A stretch of DNA of 64,000 nt, taken from Grifola frondosa. Its lineage: Eukaryota; Basidiomycota; Agaricomycetes; Polyporales; Grifolaceae. Positions 36,126 to 48,267 of this stretch are shown one piece after another. The notes beneath the pieces were generated by a model. The model searched no databases. It was not told the origin of the DNA and worked only from the letters and a program-made list of their open reading frames with translations. Position numbers and translations under genes: made by a program. Positions within the stretch are counted from its first letter, which is position 1. Each line of letters opens with the position of its first letter. The stretch is taken from positions 62,001 through 126,000 of the forward strand of contig LUGG01000009.1 of assembly GCA_001683735.1 (NCBI GenBank), written 5' to 3'.

Positions 36126-38639
36126 TGGGAGAGACCCATATGCACGATGTGTCCTCCCGCAGGATCCTGCATGGCACCCGTGAGTACATGTACGGTGTCT
36201 TGTATCAGAACACTGGGTCTGTAGATGACTCGCAGAATATCGGATGGCGTCGATGAGGGGGATGCTGCGTCCGGAACATAGCGATCAGAGACGCGCATTT
36301 TGGCTGCTGATGCGTTCGCATGCGACTGGAGCTGCTGGATACGTGTAGACGACGCCGGACTCAATCACCTAATTCAAGTTTGTTCTTATGTAACTTGGTG
36401 CGCCAAACCATTTGTTCCGTGATTTGGTCAAGGTCATTACGCACTCGTCTACATGCCCCCACCGTGACGAACCTCTTTTAGCGCCACATTGGTTTATTGT
36501 TCCTTCCTATGGCAGACTGGATGTTTATTGTACGGTCAAATTAGGCCATACGTGTGCGTACCACAGCGCACCCGTCGTCGAGCTCGAGCGCACGGCGTGC
36601 TGTACGTGCATACAACGAATGCCTGCTCCCGGTTCCTCCGGCGCCGTTAGCCGCGGTGCTTGGCCGTTCTGATGCGCCGGGTCGGATGGCACCCTTTCGC
36701 ACTCGGTGTTCGGACCTGACGGGTGTGATTGTTGCCACTGTAGGCTGCGTGGTGCGCACGAGCTATCGCGTATGAACAAAGGCAGGATGCCGCGGGGTAT
36801 GAGGCTAGCCTCCATCGAACAGTGGGGTGGGGGGCAGGAAGCGGACATAATATTGCAGTGATCAAGAATATCCTGCCTAAAAATATTTATCAAGTCCTTC
36901 CAACTGGAACGTTTTGCGATAATAGTGCAGGCAGAGACACTCCGATCGGACGTAGCTGAGGCGAGCATCGCGTTCTCGATGAACGCACATGCGTCCTTTA
37001 TCTCGCGAATCATTTCGCAAAGCCGGGCTTCGTCCTCGGATTCCAAAATGTCGCAGCCCACCGTGCCAGCTGCGCAGTATCATTTACCCTTGTAGGGTAT
37101 GGAGGAAGAGCGACTGGTTGGATGTCCGCAGTGGTGTCGGTGGTATCCAGAGTATAGAAGCAGAGCCTAGAGTGGAAGGTACTGACAGCATGCAGCGTCA
37201 GAATGGGGCATTGGCCCGTTTTCGTCCCATCAGAATTTAGCTAGCTCCAAACCTGCCAGGTCTGTTATGTGTCCTTTAATCTGCTCATCGGCGGCACGAC
37301 GCACGGAGATGAGTCTGAGACCGCCGGTCACTGTAATCCGATGGCCAACACAGGTCTATTCTTGTGAAAGACTTGGAAGAAGAGACGGTAACGGTTCGGG
37401 ACTTGGTAGAGGTAGATCCCAGGAATTCGGGTATGATTGGGTGTTCGATGGAAGGAAGGCCGAGGTGAGGTGAAGTAGGGTCGGGAAGGGTGTTCATTAT
37501 CGGGCCAGTGAGTGGCCGCATGCGCGCACGCCGAGATGTATGTGGGACGTGGTGGATATCGAGTCTGCCAACATCTGTAGCTAGAGTGGCAAGAAGTGGT
37601 TCAGTACTGCGTCCGTAGCGTCTTCGCCAGACTTCACCGAGAAGCGCGTGAGACCGCCGAGAACGGGAAGTTTGCGCACGACGGCCGTCGTGATTCGAGG
37701 AGATAACGGCTCATATTTAATGGTACGACCTCCTACAACCCCTCGATATTCGTTCGCGTCTTTGGAGGTCCATCTCCATGGACTTCGTCATCAAGCTCCT
37801 TATCTTAGGGAACTGCAACTAGCGGGGTTTGTGCTCCGATACCCGCGCACGAAAGATGCGAGCAGCGCGAGCGCTGCGCGTGCTGCGAGTACAACTGGGT
37901 CCGAGCCGCGGCAGCAGCTCCATCAGTGCGTAGCAATGTCGGGACTGGGTTTGAAATGAACTGACACCGAAGGTCGAATGTAGTCGGGAGTGCACGAGCA
38001 GCTGCGAGGCAGGTGCGCTTCGTCGCAAACACTGACCGCTGACTGCTGACCGCTTATCTCGAGGACTGAAGCCGATGGACAACGTCCAGACCGCAGAAGC
38101 GGGGCGGATATGTTGAAAAGGTGCTACCAGCTACCGCAGCTCGCGGGTGACGACAATGTTTCGTAACAGAGAGGTTCATCATAATACATATGACGACATT
38201 TCTGCAGGAAACGATGGGCTGGTAAATGAGCGTGGAACTCGCCTCATGTGCGGGTTCTGGCGCAAATCATGCGGGGAGGGTGAGTCTCCTGCAGGACACT
38301 TAACGTCGGAACAAGAAGTGGTGCAGCGTGCGCGACGAGCTGGTGAGCGAAAGCGCACCGGATTCCAGACCACAATGACGTATACATTGACTGCACTGGA
38401 TTAATTCCAGTGGCATAGACGCACTGACCGACGAGAGACGCCCAACCATGATCCACGTGGGCATACCAGCTGACGTAAGCCTAAGGAAACAAAAACTCGA
38501 TCGATTGCAATATCGATCAACGACGTCATCGACGATCTCATATACACTGCATATCGTAGTCGCAGTGTCGCACCCGCAGCCCCCGTAGCACTCGTCGCCC
38601 ACGCCAGTCCAACGCGACCTAGATCTCCCACTTGGCCCG
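36126..38639. other. Gene-poor stretch with unassigned open frames
   Basis: The longest frame is a 178-codon minus frame at 37061-36525 that starts MGCDILESEDEARLCEMIRE and has a helical, charged first 60 residues; the rest is low-complexity. I do not recognise it. A plus frame at 37648-37959 and others show no motif. The right end must hold the promoter of the hydrolase gene. Confidence 0.35.
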
Positions 38640-39233
38640 ATGTCCGTCCCCACCTCCTCCTCGCCGGACGTCGCCCCGCCCAAGCGCGTCCTCCTCCTGC
38701 TCGACGTTCAGGTAGCCATGGTCGCCGACCCGCCTCTCGGCGTCCCCGCCGCCCACACCGTGCGTGATAATACCGCGCGCATACTCGCGCACGCTCGCGC
38801 GAGCTCCCCGCCCCCGCTCATCGTGCACGTCCGCAACTGCGGCGACGCCGGCGAGCCCGACGAGCAAGGAGCCCCCGGCTGGCAGCTTGTGCACGCCCCG
38901 CGTGCGGACGAGCCCGTGCTCGACAAGCGCAAGAACAATGCCTTTGCCGGCAACCGCCTCGCCGAGCTCGTCCCCCACGATGCCGCCCTCCTCGTCGCCG
39001 GCCTCCAGAGCGACTTCTGCATCCGCGCGACGTGCAGCGCTGCCCTCGCCCGCGGCAACGATGTCTTCCTCGTCCGCGGTGCCCACGCCACCTACGACCG
39101 CGTCGAGGTCCTCAACGGCGGCACCGTCACCCCCGCCGCTGTCGTCGCTCAGGAGATTGAGGCAGAGCTCGAGGAAGCCGGAGTCATCGTTCTCGAGATG
39201 GAGGACATCCCCAGCTTCTTCTCCGCTCGCTAG
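38640..39233 (+). CDS. Isochorismatase-like cysteine hydrolase
   Basis: Single-exon gene of 197 residues, the usual size for this fold. Start MSVPTSSSPD. The strand-loop VLLLLDVQVAM carries the catalytic Asp, PVLDKRKNNAFAG the Lys, and LLVAGLQSDFCIRATCSAAL the nucleophilic Cys with the preceding motif typical of the superfamily. The C-terminal HATYDR and the residues after it also fit. Members hydrolyse small amides such as nicotinamide, or isochorismate; the substrate here cannot be told. No signal peptide. The gene has very high GC at third positions and no intron, unlike its neighbours, which may reflect expression level or transfer. Confidence 0.88.
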   Translation: MSVPTSSSPDVAPPKRVLLLLDVQVAMVADPPLGVPAAHTVRDNTARILAHARASSPPPLIVHVRNCGDAGEPDEQGAPGWQLVHAPRADEPVLDKRKNNAFAGNRLAELVPHDAALLVAGLQSDFCIRATCSAALARGNDVFLVRGAHATYDRVEVLNGGTVTPAAVVAQEIEAELEEAGVIVLEMEDIPSFFSAR

Positions 39234-40204
39234 CGACGACTGCCCATATCGCAGCGGCGGCGCAGAGCTAGAACTGTACATCGTGCAGGAACGGAACGTG
39301 GTGAACGTAGAACTCGCCTTCTCCACTTATTTCCTCTCTCATTCTCTACAGTGCGAGACTGCTCAACACAGATGGCCGTAATCGAGCCCACGACAGACAC
39401 ATAGACGAACACTGGGGAGACAGAGACACGCGCATGGGCATCTTTCCACATACCAACTCCAGGGTAGCAGCTTCGTGATATTGTATCGCCATCAATATTT
39501 CCCGGCATCCGTTCGGTCTTTGGTGAGGGACTAGATGAAGGATAGATTGAAGGCCGGGTGCGGGAGAGGGTAGCGGACAGTCTCTGTAGCTACCTAGCAG
39601 CCTATAGATAGTGTGCATTCGGCTGAACACAGGAAAGCGGCGCGAGGTCAGAGAGCGAGCAGCTCAGTGAGCTGAAGCTGGAGGTACGCGACGCAACCGA
39701 GGATCAAGTGGAAGGTCGCCAAGTGCAGATGCAGCAATAGAGACGGCCCACGATATTCGGCGGGGATGACGATAGCAAAGGAAGAAAAGCTAGAAGGAGC
39801 CATTTTCAACGCATGGCGCTCGCCGGAGTACAGTACTGGCTATAGATAAGCATCGGTGCAAAGTAAGTCAACTCCCAGCAAACTCCCAGTGTTGTCCAGC
39901 TTGTTATTTTCTGGTTACCTACATACGTATCGCAGTAGCTATGGGCTGAAGAAACACGGAGGGCAGAAAGTCAACGTCGTACGCTTATTCGCAGTCAGAG
40001 TCATATCAACGCGTGATGCAAGACTCGCCTCATCAACCAGATCGTCGTCTGGTCCCCCGGAACGGTGGGATTGTTTGTTTGTAACATATTTAATCAAAAT
40101 ACATCTGACACGCTTTTGGTGAAATGTCTGTTGTATTGCGATTCGAATGAGAGACAACAGAAACGCAGGACACTTCATAGGTGGCAACACCTGTCGTGAA
40201 GCCG
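39234..40204. other. Convergent spacer
   Basis: Between the stop of the hydrolase gene and the stop of the LRR gene on the other strand. Only short frames without motifs are present. It should hold two 3' ends. No RNA gene or repeat recognised. Confidence 0.4.
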
Positions 40205-42195
40205 TCAACAGACTCCCTCACTCACAACATCCTCCGAGTCCTCGTCACACGCCTCCCGCACCATTTCCTTTACAACCAGGTCATCTGACCTGTCCACAAG
40301 GATCTTCCGCAGGCGCTCTGCCATCTCTTTCCGCGAACCGCCCACAACCACTTCTTCATTGAATGTCTCGTGGGCCGCGAGGTTTCGTCGAAGAGCCGCC
40401 GCAGAAAGATCGGCGACCGCTTTGGGGTCAACGATGAGTGGCGGCAGTGGATTCAACATGTATTTTGATGACAGCTCTGCAGGCGACGCGAACGAACGTC
40501 CGACCATCAAACTGACGTTAAAGATAAGACAACAACTCACTGCTAATATAATCCTCGCACGCATACGGAATTTCGACCTGCACTTTGTAGGACGGATCAT
40601 TCCCACTTCTATCCTCGCGCTCTTTGAAGGCCACAGCTAGCTTGCGCAGCCCTGGCATTGCTACGCTCGTTTCGATTAGAGACAGGAAGCGCAGCTTAGG
40701 CAAGGAGAGGAGTGCAGGGATGACGTCGTCATCTATTCTGTGGTTGAACGCAATGTCAAGCTCGGTGAGCGTGCGCTTGAGAGCACATAGATGATAAATT
40801 CTGTGGAATATTCAGACACTGTCCTATATCGAAGGACGAAACAAATGGCGCATGCAATCCGATCTCGTGATGAACACGATTCACGTCTTAACACAAATTA
40901 TTCAAATAATGGATGGGTACGAACGCTTCGTTTCCGATACCAGTGTTGCTGAGCCAGAGCCGGGCGAGACGAGGGAGGTGATGGATGTTGGTGATGTCGA
41001 AATCCCGCAAAGGCGCACCACTCAGATTGATCTCCTTGAGAAATAGAAAGCTATTGGGCCGCGTGAACACTGAAACAGAGGGATATCATTATATGATGGA
41101 TGTGCCAGAGAATGCCATATGAAACCCACCACGCATGAGTTCGTGCGCTCCGAGGTTGAGTCCATCTTCGTCCATGATGGATGCAGTCAGGTCTATGCAC
41201 TCGATCTCCGATGTGCGCAGGATGTTCAGCACTCGGTCGCTCAGATGACCTGCGAACCACATAAACGAGCATAGCGGATGAATAAATGGGAAGGAATATA
41301 CCGTCTACCGCGAGAATATCTGCGATGCGTTGATGAGTGACTGTCTCCAGCGCATATAGCCGCTCCTTGAGTCTGATTCCGGGAAAGAGCAGGTCCAGGT
41401 GCGAGATGAGACTCTTAAGACCACGGGGTGTCTGCGTCCCGACTGGCTGACCGTAAAGTTCATCTGGTAAAAAAGAATTTGACGCATTTGATTCGAAAAG
41501 TCAGGATTTTGGGGGAAATATGAATTGACAGAGACTAAGAACATCTATTACATACGTTCCAGTGTTGCAACCTTACGCCGGAGCGCGCTCATTGTAGAAG
41601 TTTTCGCCGCATTATAAGCTCTTGGACTAGAGGAATATACTGGTATCGGCACGGTATTGCGAGGAAAGAACTGCAGACGTTCGGCTTTAGCGCTGAGCTG
41701 GAAGGATTTATCGTTGTATTCGTCGAAAGACCGTCCATGTTTTGGAGACGCCAGCAACTCGCTAAATGCATCCATCGACGACGATCGTTTGCGTTTGAAA
41801 CCCGACTTCCTGTCCACGTCAGAACCAGATTTCTCTACCAGGCGCGTTAACGGCGAAACAGAGCGATCAAGGCCAGGCACCTGGTCAGAGCTAGAGGAGT
41901 CATCGAGTACAGGCGCATGAAGAGAGGGTGCGGTTAAAGCCTTCGGCAGTGCAGGCGAACGAACTAGATCGGACATATCGTCCTCAGTTATAGAAACTTG
42001 AAGTCGCTTCGCAAAAGAGGACACAGAATGGGCATCAGAGATATCCGGAAAACCGAGAGCAGATGCAGAACGAAGCTGAGATTGCAGTGTGTCGATAAAA
42101 GCGCGTGCGGATACAGCAGGACAGTAGAAGGGATTCTGATCATCGATAATGGGTCCGTCGACAGGTATCATGTTTTGAAGGGATATGACTAGCAC
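40205..42195 (-). CDS. LRR protein with disordered N-terminal half
   Basis: Function unknown. The start [14 protein letters not shown] (42195), or Met 42171, opens about 200 Ser-rich residues with a basic patch [12 protein letters not shown] that could be a nuclear signal. A block [20 protein letters not shown] and [20 protein letters not shown] follows. Leucine-rich repeats come next: [70 protein letters not shown] and [14 protein letters not shown]. The C-terminus has [20 protein letters not shown] and [18 protein letters not shown] and ends SEGVC. The splice junctions I checked keep frame, so no indels are seen. Divergent from the SRA gene. Confidence 0.82.
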
Positions 42196-42479
42196 TGAAT
42201 ATTGAACCAGTCCGATGACCTGAGCACTATCAGAATTCCAGTATGTCTCGGTGCTTATTTTGCAATGTGAGTTCTCCGGTCAGAATTAGAGAGTACTCAA
42301 ATGTTCCGTAGTCGTAACAGGAGCACAGATGGTGTGAGCTTGCAGCTCGCTGAATCTGTGGAGGTCACGGTGTTAGCGGTAGAGTTTGTGACGGTCACGG
42401 TGAGTGTGACGTACGGGATGTCAACGCGATCGGCCGCGATCGCTCATGACAAAACGCTTCGACACGCACATCCGGCGGG
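42196..42479. promoter_or_regulatory. Divergent promoter region, LRR gene / SRA gene
   Basis: Only 284 bp separate the two start codons, so promoters and leaders are shared. A TCACGGT motif occurs twice, 25 bases apart, near 42366-42397. No TATA box is clear. Confidence 0.45.
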
Positions 42480-43939
42480 ATGGGATTCTCGAGTAAACCG
42501 ACGATTCAACGCACGGAAGACGCGTATGTTTCTCATCTCGAACCTGTTTCCATTCTCACAGTTGCTATCAGTGCCGTGTTTGGACACATCCCTGGGGTAC
42601 CTGTGGGCGAGACGTTCGAGAATAGGTATGTCACCTCTTATTTTGTTGGCATCATGGATCTGATATCATTTTGCCAGACTCTTTCTCCATCACTCTGCAG
42701 TGCATTCCGGTATCATGCAAGGCATATATGGTAGCAAGAATGAAGGAGCATACAGTGTTGTGCTCTCAGGAGGATATGCAGATGATGAAGATAAAGGCTA
42801 CAGATTGTAAGCAGTGGCCCCTATGTTGTTGGCATTACTTACTGACCTTGTCAGCTCGTACACGGGCTGTGGGGGTCATGATAAATCAGTAGGTTTCTGT
42901 GTACAGTGTGCGAAACACTTCTGATTTCATGATAGACTAGGATGGGGCCCCAAATTGCCGATCAGTCATTCGGCAATCCCCGAAACAAGGCCTTATTGGT
43001 ATGTCCATTTGCATCCTTTTCCACTCTACTGACAGCAGTGTTTGTCATCTAGGTGTCATCAACCACTGGTAGACCTGTACGGGTCGTGAGAGGGTACAGC
43101 TCTCATTCCGACTTTGCTCCTGCATATGGGTATGTCCATTCTTCATTTTCTTCACTTTGGATTCTGACCATGAAGTAATAGGTATCGTTATGATGGGCTC
43201 TATCGTGTTGTGAAAGTGAGCCACATCTATGACTTTCATCTCGCGACCTGATGTCGCCTCATAGGCTGAGCTCGTGACCGGGAAAAGCGGGTTCAAAGTC
43301 TGCAAGTTCGAGTTTGTTGTATGTTGAATAGGCCACTTCTCTGTTTGAAACCTTGACGAGCATGATTTCTTTCAGCGCGATGAAGGCCAGCCACAGATTC
43401 CCAGGAGAGAGGGCACCCTCAACCTGAAGTTGCCGAAAGCGAAACCAAAGTTCGATAAGCACCGCCAGCCACCCAAGTCAAAGCCTCTCGCGCGACCCAA
43501 GTCCAGGCTCATATACCGGCCCAAATTCAGTCTCATCCGCGGGCCAAAGGAATCGGACTACGAGGATAGCAGCGACGATGCCGAGGACAACAACACCGAG
43601 AGTGGGAAACGTCGCAAGCTGATGCACGAGCTGTTCTCAGACTCGGATGACGAGTTTGACCAGTGGCTCCAGACCCCTGGAGCAGGGCCATCGAGCTCTC
43701 GCAGGAGCATCGGCATGCAGACAGAACCTACGTCGTACATCGAAGAGGTTCACGTTGGTCATGAGGCATACTCATCACCGACCGTCGATGTCTCCACAGT
43801 GAGCTCCAGCGCGTTCCAGCCGCTTGTAGAGCTCCACGAAGCGAACAAAGCAGGGGGTAAATTACCGAGGTCGGTGCGTCATCGGGAATTGGCGACCGCA
43901 TTGCCTGCCGTGAAGGTGGAATCTGGCCATAAAGTTTGA
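42480..43939 (+). CDS. SRA-YDG domain protein (modified-cytosine reader)
   Basis: The SRA fold flips out and binds methylated or oxidised cytosine in UHRF1-like and related proteins. The start MGFSSKPTIQRTED (42480) leads to VFGHIPGVPVGETFENR, which splices to LFLHHSAVHSGIMQGIYG. KNEGAYSVVLSGGYADDED and SYTGCGGHDKS follow, then QSFGNPRNKALLVSSTTGRP, VRVVRGYSSHSDFAPAYG and YRYDGLYRVVKAELVTGKSG. All core SRA blocks are present, including the YDG motif. A long tail is first basic (repeated Lys/Arg/Pro) and then acidic, with ESDYEDSSDDAEDN. No RING, PHD, Tudor or nuclease domain is fused. Every exon junction I checked is in frame. Nuclear localisation is inferred from the basic tail. Confidence 0.93.
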
Positions 43940-44177
43940 ATGTTGTTAGTACGAGGAGATCATATGCTTTGTATTGCTTTGTATTGTATCGTATGCTTGG
44001 TGATGACTGAGGCAACTATGGACTTTCTCAACTGCACTTCGTAAATGACGTTGGGAGGAATGCACCTATCAATCAGCGTGGTGGGTGCCCGATATTGATC
44101 ACAACCTTACGCTGTTGGCGCATTCGTCTCGTTCACATGCACCGTGAAATGATCGTACATTCAGCATCAGACGCAAG

Positions 44178-46920
44178 TCAGAACTCTACCAGGTTCAAGA
44201 CGCCAACCAGGACCAGACACACAGAGTATGCGGATGTCAGGTAACCTGAAGGAAATACACTGATCAGTAACTCGTCGAGTATTCTGCGCGGATTGGAACT
44301 CACCTGCGATCGTGAACGCACTCGACACGTCCTGCGTGAGCCCGCTGTACACAACTCCCGTAACGAGCGACAGGAAAATAGGCAAGAGAATGGCAACAGC
44401 GAGCCGAAATGCCTGCCAGCGTTCGACGAACTCTAGCCCAAAATCCGGGCGCTCAGTTAAAACTTGCATAAACTCCCTTCTGCCTTTCAGAGTTTCCGGT
44501 TTGTTTAAAAAATGTCGCACACGGAGGTTTCTGTGAGCAGAAACACGGGCGGGACCAATGCGTTGCGGATAAATGAAGGAATGGTCAGCCTACACGCAGA
44601 AAGATAGTAGGTAAGCACGACTCATATACAATAAGTATGAACACTTACTAAGACCATGGTGAGTGACCTGCAGATTCGACGGAAGGTCAACGATGTGAAT
44701 TTGCAACGATACCAAAACGCTCACCCGACGCTCTTCAGCGAGAACCATTTCCTCCAAAAAGTGCGAAGCTTATCATATTTCTTCTTCAGCTCCCGAAGTA
44801 GATCCTCGTCATCCCATTCAGGCTGAATCTTCAGCACATCGTGGTCGACCCCTCTGAAAACTTTAAGAGGGAACACTGTCCACGCCGGTTTCCAGTCTGT
44901 CGACATTGAGTTCGCACCATGGTTGCGCCAAGGTGTACCGACGTATACACCCGCAGCGACAGGGTGGTTAGGGTATGGTGCCGGCCCAGATCCGCGGTTG
45001 TTGCCCCAGTAGGGCGAGCTCCATGATTGTGGGGGCTGAGAAGGGGTTTGTGCCACGGAATACTGCGCAGGTGAATAGTTATTAACGGCAGGAGGGCCCA
45101 GTCTCCGGGCCACCGCGGATGAGGAGGGTAATGGTGAAGGCATCGGTGGTATGACTGGAGAAGGTGTAAGAGCCTGCGGTATAAATCCCGGTGGCATAGC
45201 CCAACCTGGGGTTGACGGGACAGGCGGCGGTATAAATGGCGCTTGTCTTGACGGAATACCCCAGATCGGAGGCGGTGGGCCAGATGAACTGCCAGCGGGG
45301 GGAATAACTGGCAATTTATAATGACATCAGATACATAGACAAATCCGTAAAGGGGACAGTGACGAACAATATGATGAAGTTGTTGATGCAGAAGAATCTG
45401 ATCCGACCCTGCGAACGCGGCGAGCGGGGGCGTTTGCAAAGTGTTCAACGAGCTAGAAGAGGACGATGAAGATGGAGTAAAATGGCCGGCATATGGTACT
45501 GGGGGTTCAGTGGAGGAAGGGGAAATTGGTCGTGGACTGATACTTGATGTCCGAACGGGTGGAGAAGAAAGCAGTTGAAATTGTGAAATTGTACTGGAAT
45601 CAGAGCTTGACCGAGAATGTTTCCTACTAGGAAATGAGAATCGCGAAGGTAGCCGCGACTCATCTGAACCACTAGGAGTAGGCGAGACATTGATGACGTC
45701 GTCAGTAGAAGCAAAGCGTACAACATGTTTAGGCTGAGGGACAGATAGGGAGGTCGAGGTGCGCGATACAGGAGGCTGCAGCAGATCAAACGACAGATCT
45801 GAAGGTAGATCAGGCGGCGGAATGTTTAAAAACAGTGTGGAAACGTCACTGTCGATAAGCGGGGAAGGCGGCAGAGGAATTTGAGATGCAGAGTTTGGGG
45901 AAAGAGAAGGAAGAAGAATCTGGGCTGGAGATTCGACAGTAAGAGGCTCTATCTGTGAATCCAGGGGATCGGGCGGATAGTACGTTGCGCCTTGCGCAGG
46001 CTGGATTGCCTCCGAGACGAATGAGTCAGATGAAGGCGGATTGACGGATATTGAAAGCTCGTGGGGAGGTGGAAGGTATATCATTCTGTCCCTATCCACA
46101 AGCGGAATCCAATCATCAGGAGGCATATCATATGAGTGTGGCGGAGGCGATGGAATTGGATGACGCAAGTATTCAGCCGGTCCTATCCGTGATGAAGCAT
46201 TGCCGCTAAATGCTGGATCATGGAGAGGCTGGTCGCTGAACAAAGTCCCTAGCAAGCGCGAGGACGACGCTTTAGTTTCTATTGGAAAATCTTGCGAATG
46301 CGTAATATACGTGGTAAGAGGGGGTCTCCAGCGCTGGGCAAACGGACATAGGGAGAGGCAGGCGTTGGAGGAATGTCCTCGGGGGCGGCAAGAGGAGTAT
46401 ATGCCATCCCAGACGCCTCCGGCGGAGACATGGGCAGTGGAATCTGCGATGGAGAATTCTGCATGCTCGTCCACAGTCCTTCGGGAACAGGGAACGAAGG
46501 GGTATCAACGTTGGCAGCGTAGTTAACTTCGTTTTCATGAGGAGCGGAAGATTGGTAAGCTGGAAGGTTGGGGCTATGTTGCGGCCGCGGAGGGGCATTT
46601 GGTAAATTAGACATATTCTGGGAGAAAGGAGTGCCTGCATAGATAATTTGAGTACGAAATAAGAGATGCACGAGTATTCAGTGGTCTGAACGCTCACCAT
46701 AGCCTTGGGTGGTAGGAGTATAGATGCCAGTGAAAGGATTGAATGCACCAACACCGATAGACCCTTGAACATCGTTGGGTAAACCATGAGAGGTTGGCCC
46801 GAGAGATTCGACTTCAGGTTTTGGTTGTGTTTGCTCGACCGCTTCAACGAGCTTCCAGTACTCTTCCTCTTCCTTGTCCTTCTCTGCTTCTGAGATTTGA
46901 GTGGAGTGCGTGTTGCCCAT
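44178..46920 (-). CDS. Unnamed family, copy 1: predicted N-myristoylated, Pro/Ser-rich linker, C-terminal membrane hairpin
   Basis: Function unknown; I do not recognise a named family. The start MGNTHSTQISEAE (46920) fits the N-myristoylation consensus (Gly2, Ser6). Residues EEEYWKLVEAVEQTQ form a short helix. Several hundred residues of Ser/Pro-rich disordered linker follow, with blocks such as PPPPIWGIPSR. Near the C-terminus lies a conserved block: DWKPAWTVFPLKVFRG, then LKIQPEWDDEDLLRELKKKY and KLRTFWRKWFSLKS. The last exons read RREFMQVLTERPDFGLEFVE, two hydrophobic segments (LAVAILLPIFLSLVTGVVY and SAYSVCLVLVGVLNLVEF) and a stop. The second copy at 49617-52125 shares both ends but not the linker. 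A frame change seems needed near 46270-46310. Confidence 0.7.
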
Positions 46921-47039
46921 ATTGATAGGATTTGCGTGTGATACGTGAGAGAGATGAGCAATTCGCTCGCAGCACCTCGTGGAATGTGACAGAGTTCTGC
47001 TTTATACGTAGGAGACTATAGCCTCCTCCAAGGTCATAA
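46921..47039. promoter_or_regulatory. Promoter side of family copy 1
   Basis: Sequence directly upstream of the MGN start on the minus strand. A CTTTATACGT element near 47000-47009 reads as ACGTATAAAG on the coding strand. It is TATA-like and about 80 nt upstream of the ATG. Inference only. Confidence 0.3.
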
Positions 47040-47620
47040 GTATAGATGAGCGCTCAAGACATCACAGCCTCTGAGGCACAGAGTACAACATCCCGCACAC
47101 CGCCATCCAGGACAAATATGCCGGGGGACCAGACCGAGCTACGAGAATTCCGGATAGTACATGGACGGCACAGCAGAAGCGCAATGTCAACATATAAGCG
47201 CTGTTAGCACTCTTATGCACAGCATCATTTGACACCTCATGAGCGTAGAGGCAGTGGATTATGGGGGATAGGTACAGATTCACCATTCATGAACGATGCA
47301 GTAAAATCATGAGCGTTCAGGTATCTCAAGGACGTAAAACTAGCCAGCTTCGCCGCAAAGACCGCCAGAGCCCCAGACACCAAGAAATTTGAGAGACTCT
47401 TCTGTTCAGAGCTGAGCAAGATTTTAGGGATCACAGCGTCGTTGTATGAGAGGTTCGGGCGATTGACGATGATGGGAGGTGATTCACCAACGCACGCTGC
47501 GGCATCCCGGGCAACTACGACATGACAGAGATACGCAGACTTGGGCTGCAGCTATTGATGAGAGATTACAGCAGAATCTAGAGTGGCAATTCTTAAGAGA
47601 GCATATTATCTGGGAAGAAC
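47040..47620 (-). CDS. Possible small membrane protein, unidentified
   Basis: A minus-strand frame reads NRPNLSYNDAVIPKILLSSE, then KSLSNFLVSGALAVFAAKLA and SFTSLRYLNAHDFTASFMNG. It has one hydrophobic segment and non-random composition. A downstream open piece (47286-47062) contains YMLTLRFCCAVHVLSGILV, with a plausible intron between them. Upstream, residues continue open to about 47560. I cannot name it. It could be a short intron-containing gene between copy 1 and sdhC, or a relic. Confidence 0.35.
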
Positions 47621-48267
47621 ATTCAGTTTGCATACCAGATCGCAGACCATTTTGAATTGGGAGTGATCTGAATATTTGCTACTGTCCGATTACCCCAGTT
47701 CGGAATCCAACAAAAGAAGATGTAAACTGTACTTCGTGGTGTCCAATGACTTGCATGAGACTGCGCCCAGCGTACCTCGACTGATGTCTGGATCGATGTC
47801 TACAAAGAAGATCCGGCCAGAAACAGTAGCGATGGTTTAGGATATATGTTCCAACCGCTTATGGGCGCGTTCTGAACACAGATTTCAGCCGCAAAATCAG
47901 AGTGCCAACGGATCATTTGGCCTACATGGAGTGAGCATTCGGGAAACGACAGCGGCTGTGCTGATATTAGGTTTCGGCCTCGAATCCCGGATCGATATCG
48001 TGAATACCTTAAGAACTGAACTTCCCTATAATACGGCCAAGTACTGAAGTTGAAGATTAAACAGGAGAACTCGTAGATCTAAGTGCGTGAGTAGAACAGC
48101 AGCGCTGCTCGCAGCTCATGGTGGCTGGCACTTAACATATTTTTGTAATCAAAGTTTCATGATTGGCTGGAGATGTCACTTTGTGTGACTATCGCGTTAC
48201 GGCCGATCCGCTCCGACCGCCCCTTGACTGCCGTGCTCGACGAACAGAGCACTTCGTCTCTTTCGCC
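47621..48267. other. Spacer upstream of sdhC
   Basis: Contains the sdhC promoter and leader. No coding, RNA or repeat signal recognised on either strand. Confidence 0.45.

Noticed and set aside
38619..39326. 235-codon minus frame opposite the hydrolase
   Set aside because: Mirror of a GC-rich coding strand; the plus frame has the full isochorismatase fold motifs.
44831..46474. 547-codon frame read as one uninterrupted exon of MGN copy 1
   Set aside because: Its first part is out of frame with the preceding exon and its last part reads through an intron into a non-conserved frame; the conserved WTVFPLK block is in another frame.
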